A program made the position numbers and the translations under genes. A stretch of DNA of 5,551 bases, from assembly GCA_946886875.1 (NCBI GenBank), contig CAMPJN010000270.1, positions 1-5,551 of the forward strand, read 5' to 3'. The stretch is from an uncultured Pseudomonas sp. (GTDB taxonomy: Bacteria > Pseudomonadota > Gammaproteobacteria > Pseudomonadales > Pseudomonadaceae). The notes below the pieces were generated by a model that searched no databases, had not been told where the DNA came from, and saw only the letters and a program-made list of their open reading frames with translations. Of the stretch, positions 5,549-5,551 are shown piece after piece; the stretch's first letter is position 1; each line of letters begins with the position of its first letter.

Positions 5549-5551
5549 CTT

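Larger units (their letters stand above)
5143..5551. other. Non-coding stretch of about 400 bases filled with palindromes
   Basis: No credible gene is seen. Open frames here run through the inverted repeats and give Arg/Pro/Ala-rich products without a ribosome binding site. The content is the post-operon stem-loop, two small hairpins, two large paired repeats and part of a third. A loose 12-base tandem duplication (5479-5490 and 5491-5502, 10 of 12 matching) lies between the second and third large repeats. No tRNA, attachment site or transposase is visible. Confidence 0.7.

Overview
The window reads as chromosomal DNA of a Pseudomonas-type gammaproteobacterium (Pseudomonas or Stutzerimonas). 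The basis is GC-rich codon use throughout, a MetR protein of Pseudomonas character, tight operon spacing with AGGAG-type ribosome binding sites, and 3' palindromes of the GTAGGGTGCGC / GTAGGTTGG style that recur in such genomes. This placement is an inference; no marker gene is present. Every gene is on the + strand.

Layout: (1) 1-843, the 3' part of metR, the LysR-type activator of methionine biosynthesis, cut by the window edge within its helix-turn-helix. (2) 844-975, a non-coding gap with a weak GC-rich dyad and a poor promoter candidate. (3) 976-5142, a five-gene array that looks like a copper-handling operon: a small exported or membrane-anchored two-cysteine protein of unknown family; a 74-residue His/Met-rich membrane peptide (DUF2933 type); an isoprenylcysteine-methyltransferase-like integral membrane protein; a Cu+-exporting P1B-type ATPase, coupled to the methyltransferase by an ATGA overlap; and a secreted methionine-rich protein with a (Gly-Met)6 run. 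(4) 5143-5551, about 400 bases without a credible gene, holding a strong stem-loop just after the last stop codon and then a series of palindromic intergenic repeats.

How the genes may work together: the ATPase would move Cu+ from the cytoplasm to the periplasm. The secreted Met-rich protein would bind or buffer it there, and the small membrane proteins carry His, Met and Cys residues suited to soft-metal contact at the membrane. The methyltransferase-like protein is the least explained member: its gene is physically coupled to the ATPase gene, yet its substrate is unknown. Three unusual points stand out. The ATPase's N-terminal metal-binding motif has lost one of its two cysteines (GMGSDHC instead of GMxCxxC). 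The ribosome binding site of the DUF2933 gene can pair with a site about 70 bases upstream. No copper regulator or recognisable copper operator lies in the window, so control of the operon is unexplained. The module appears to be a little-characterised variant of copper export rather than a wholly new class of system.
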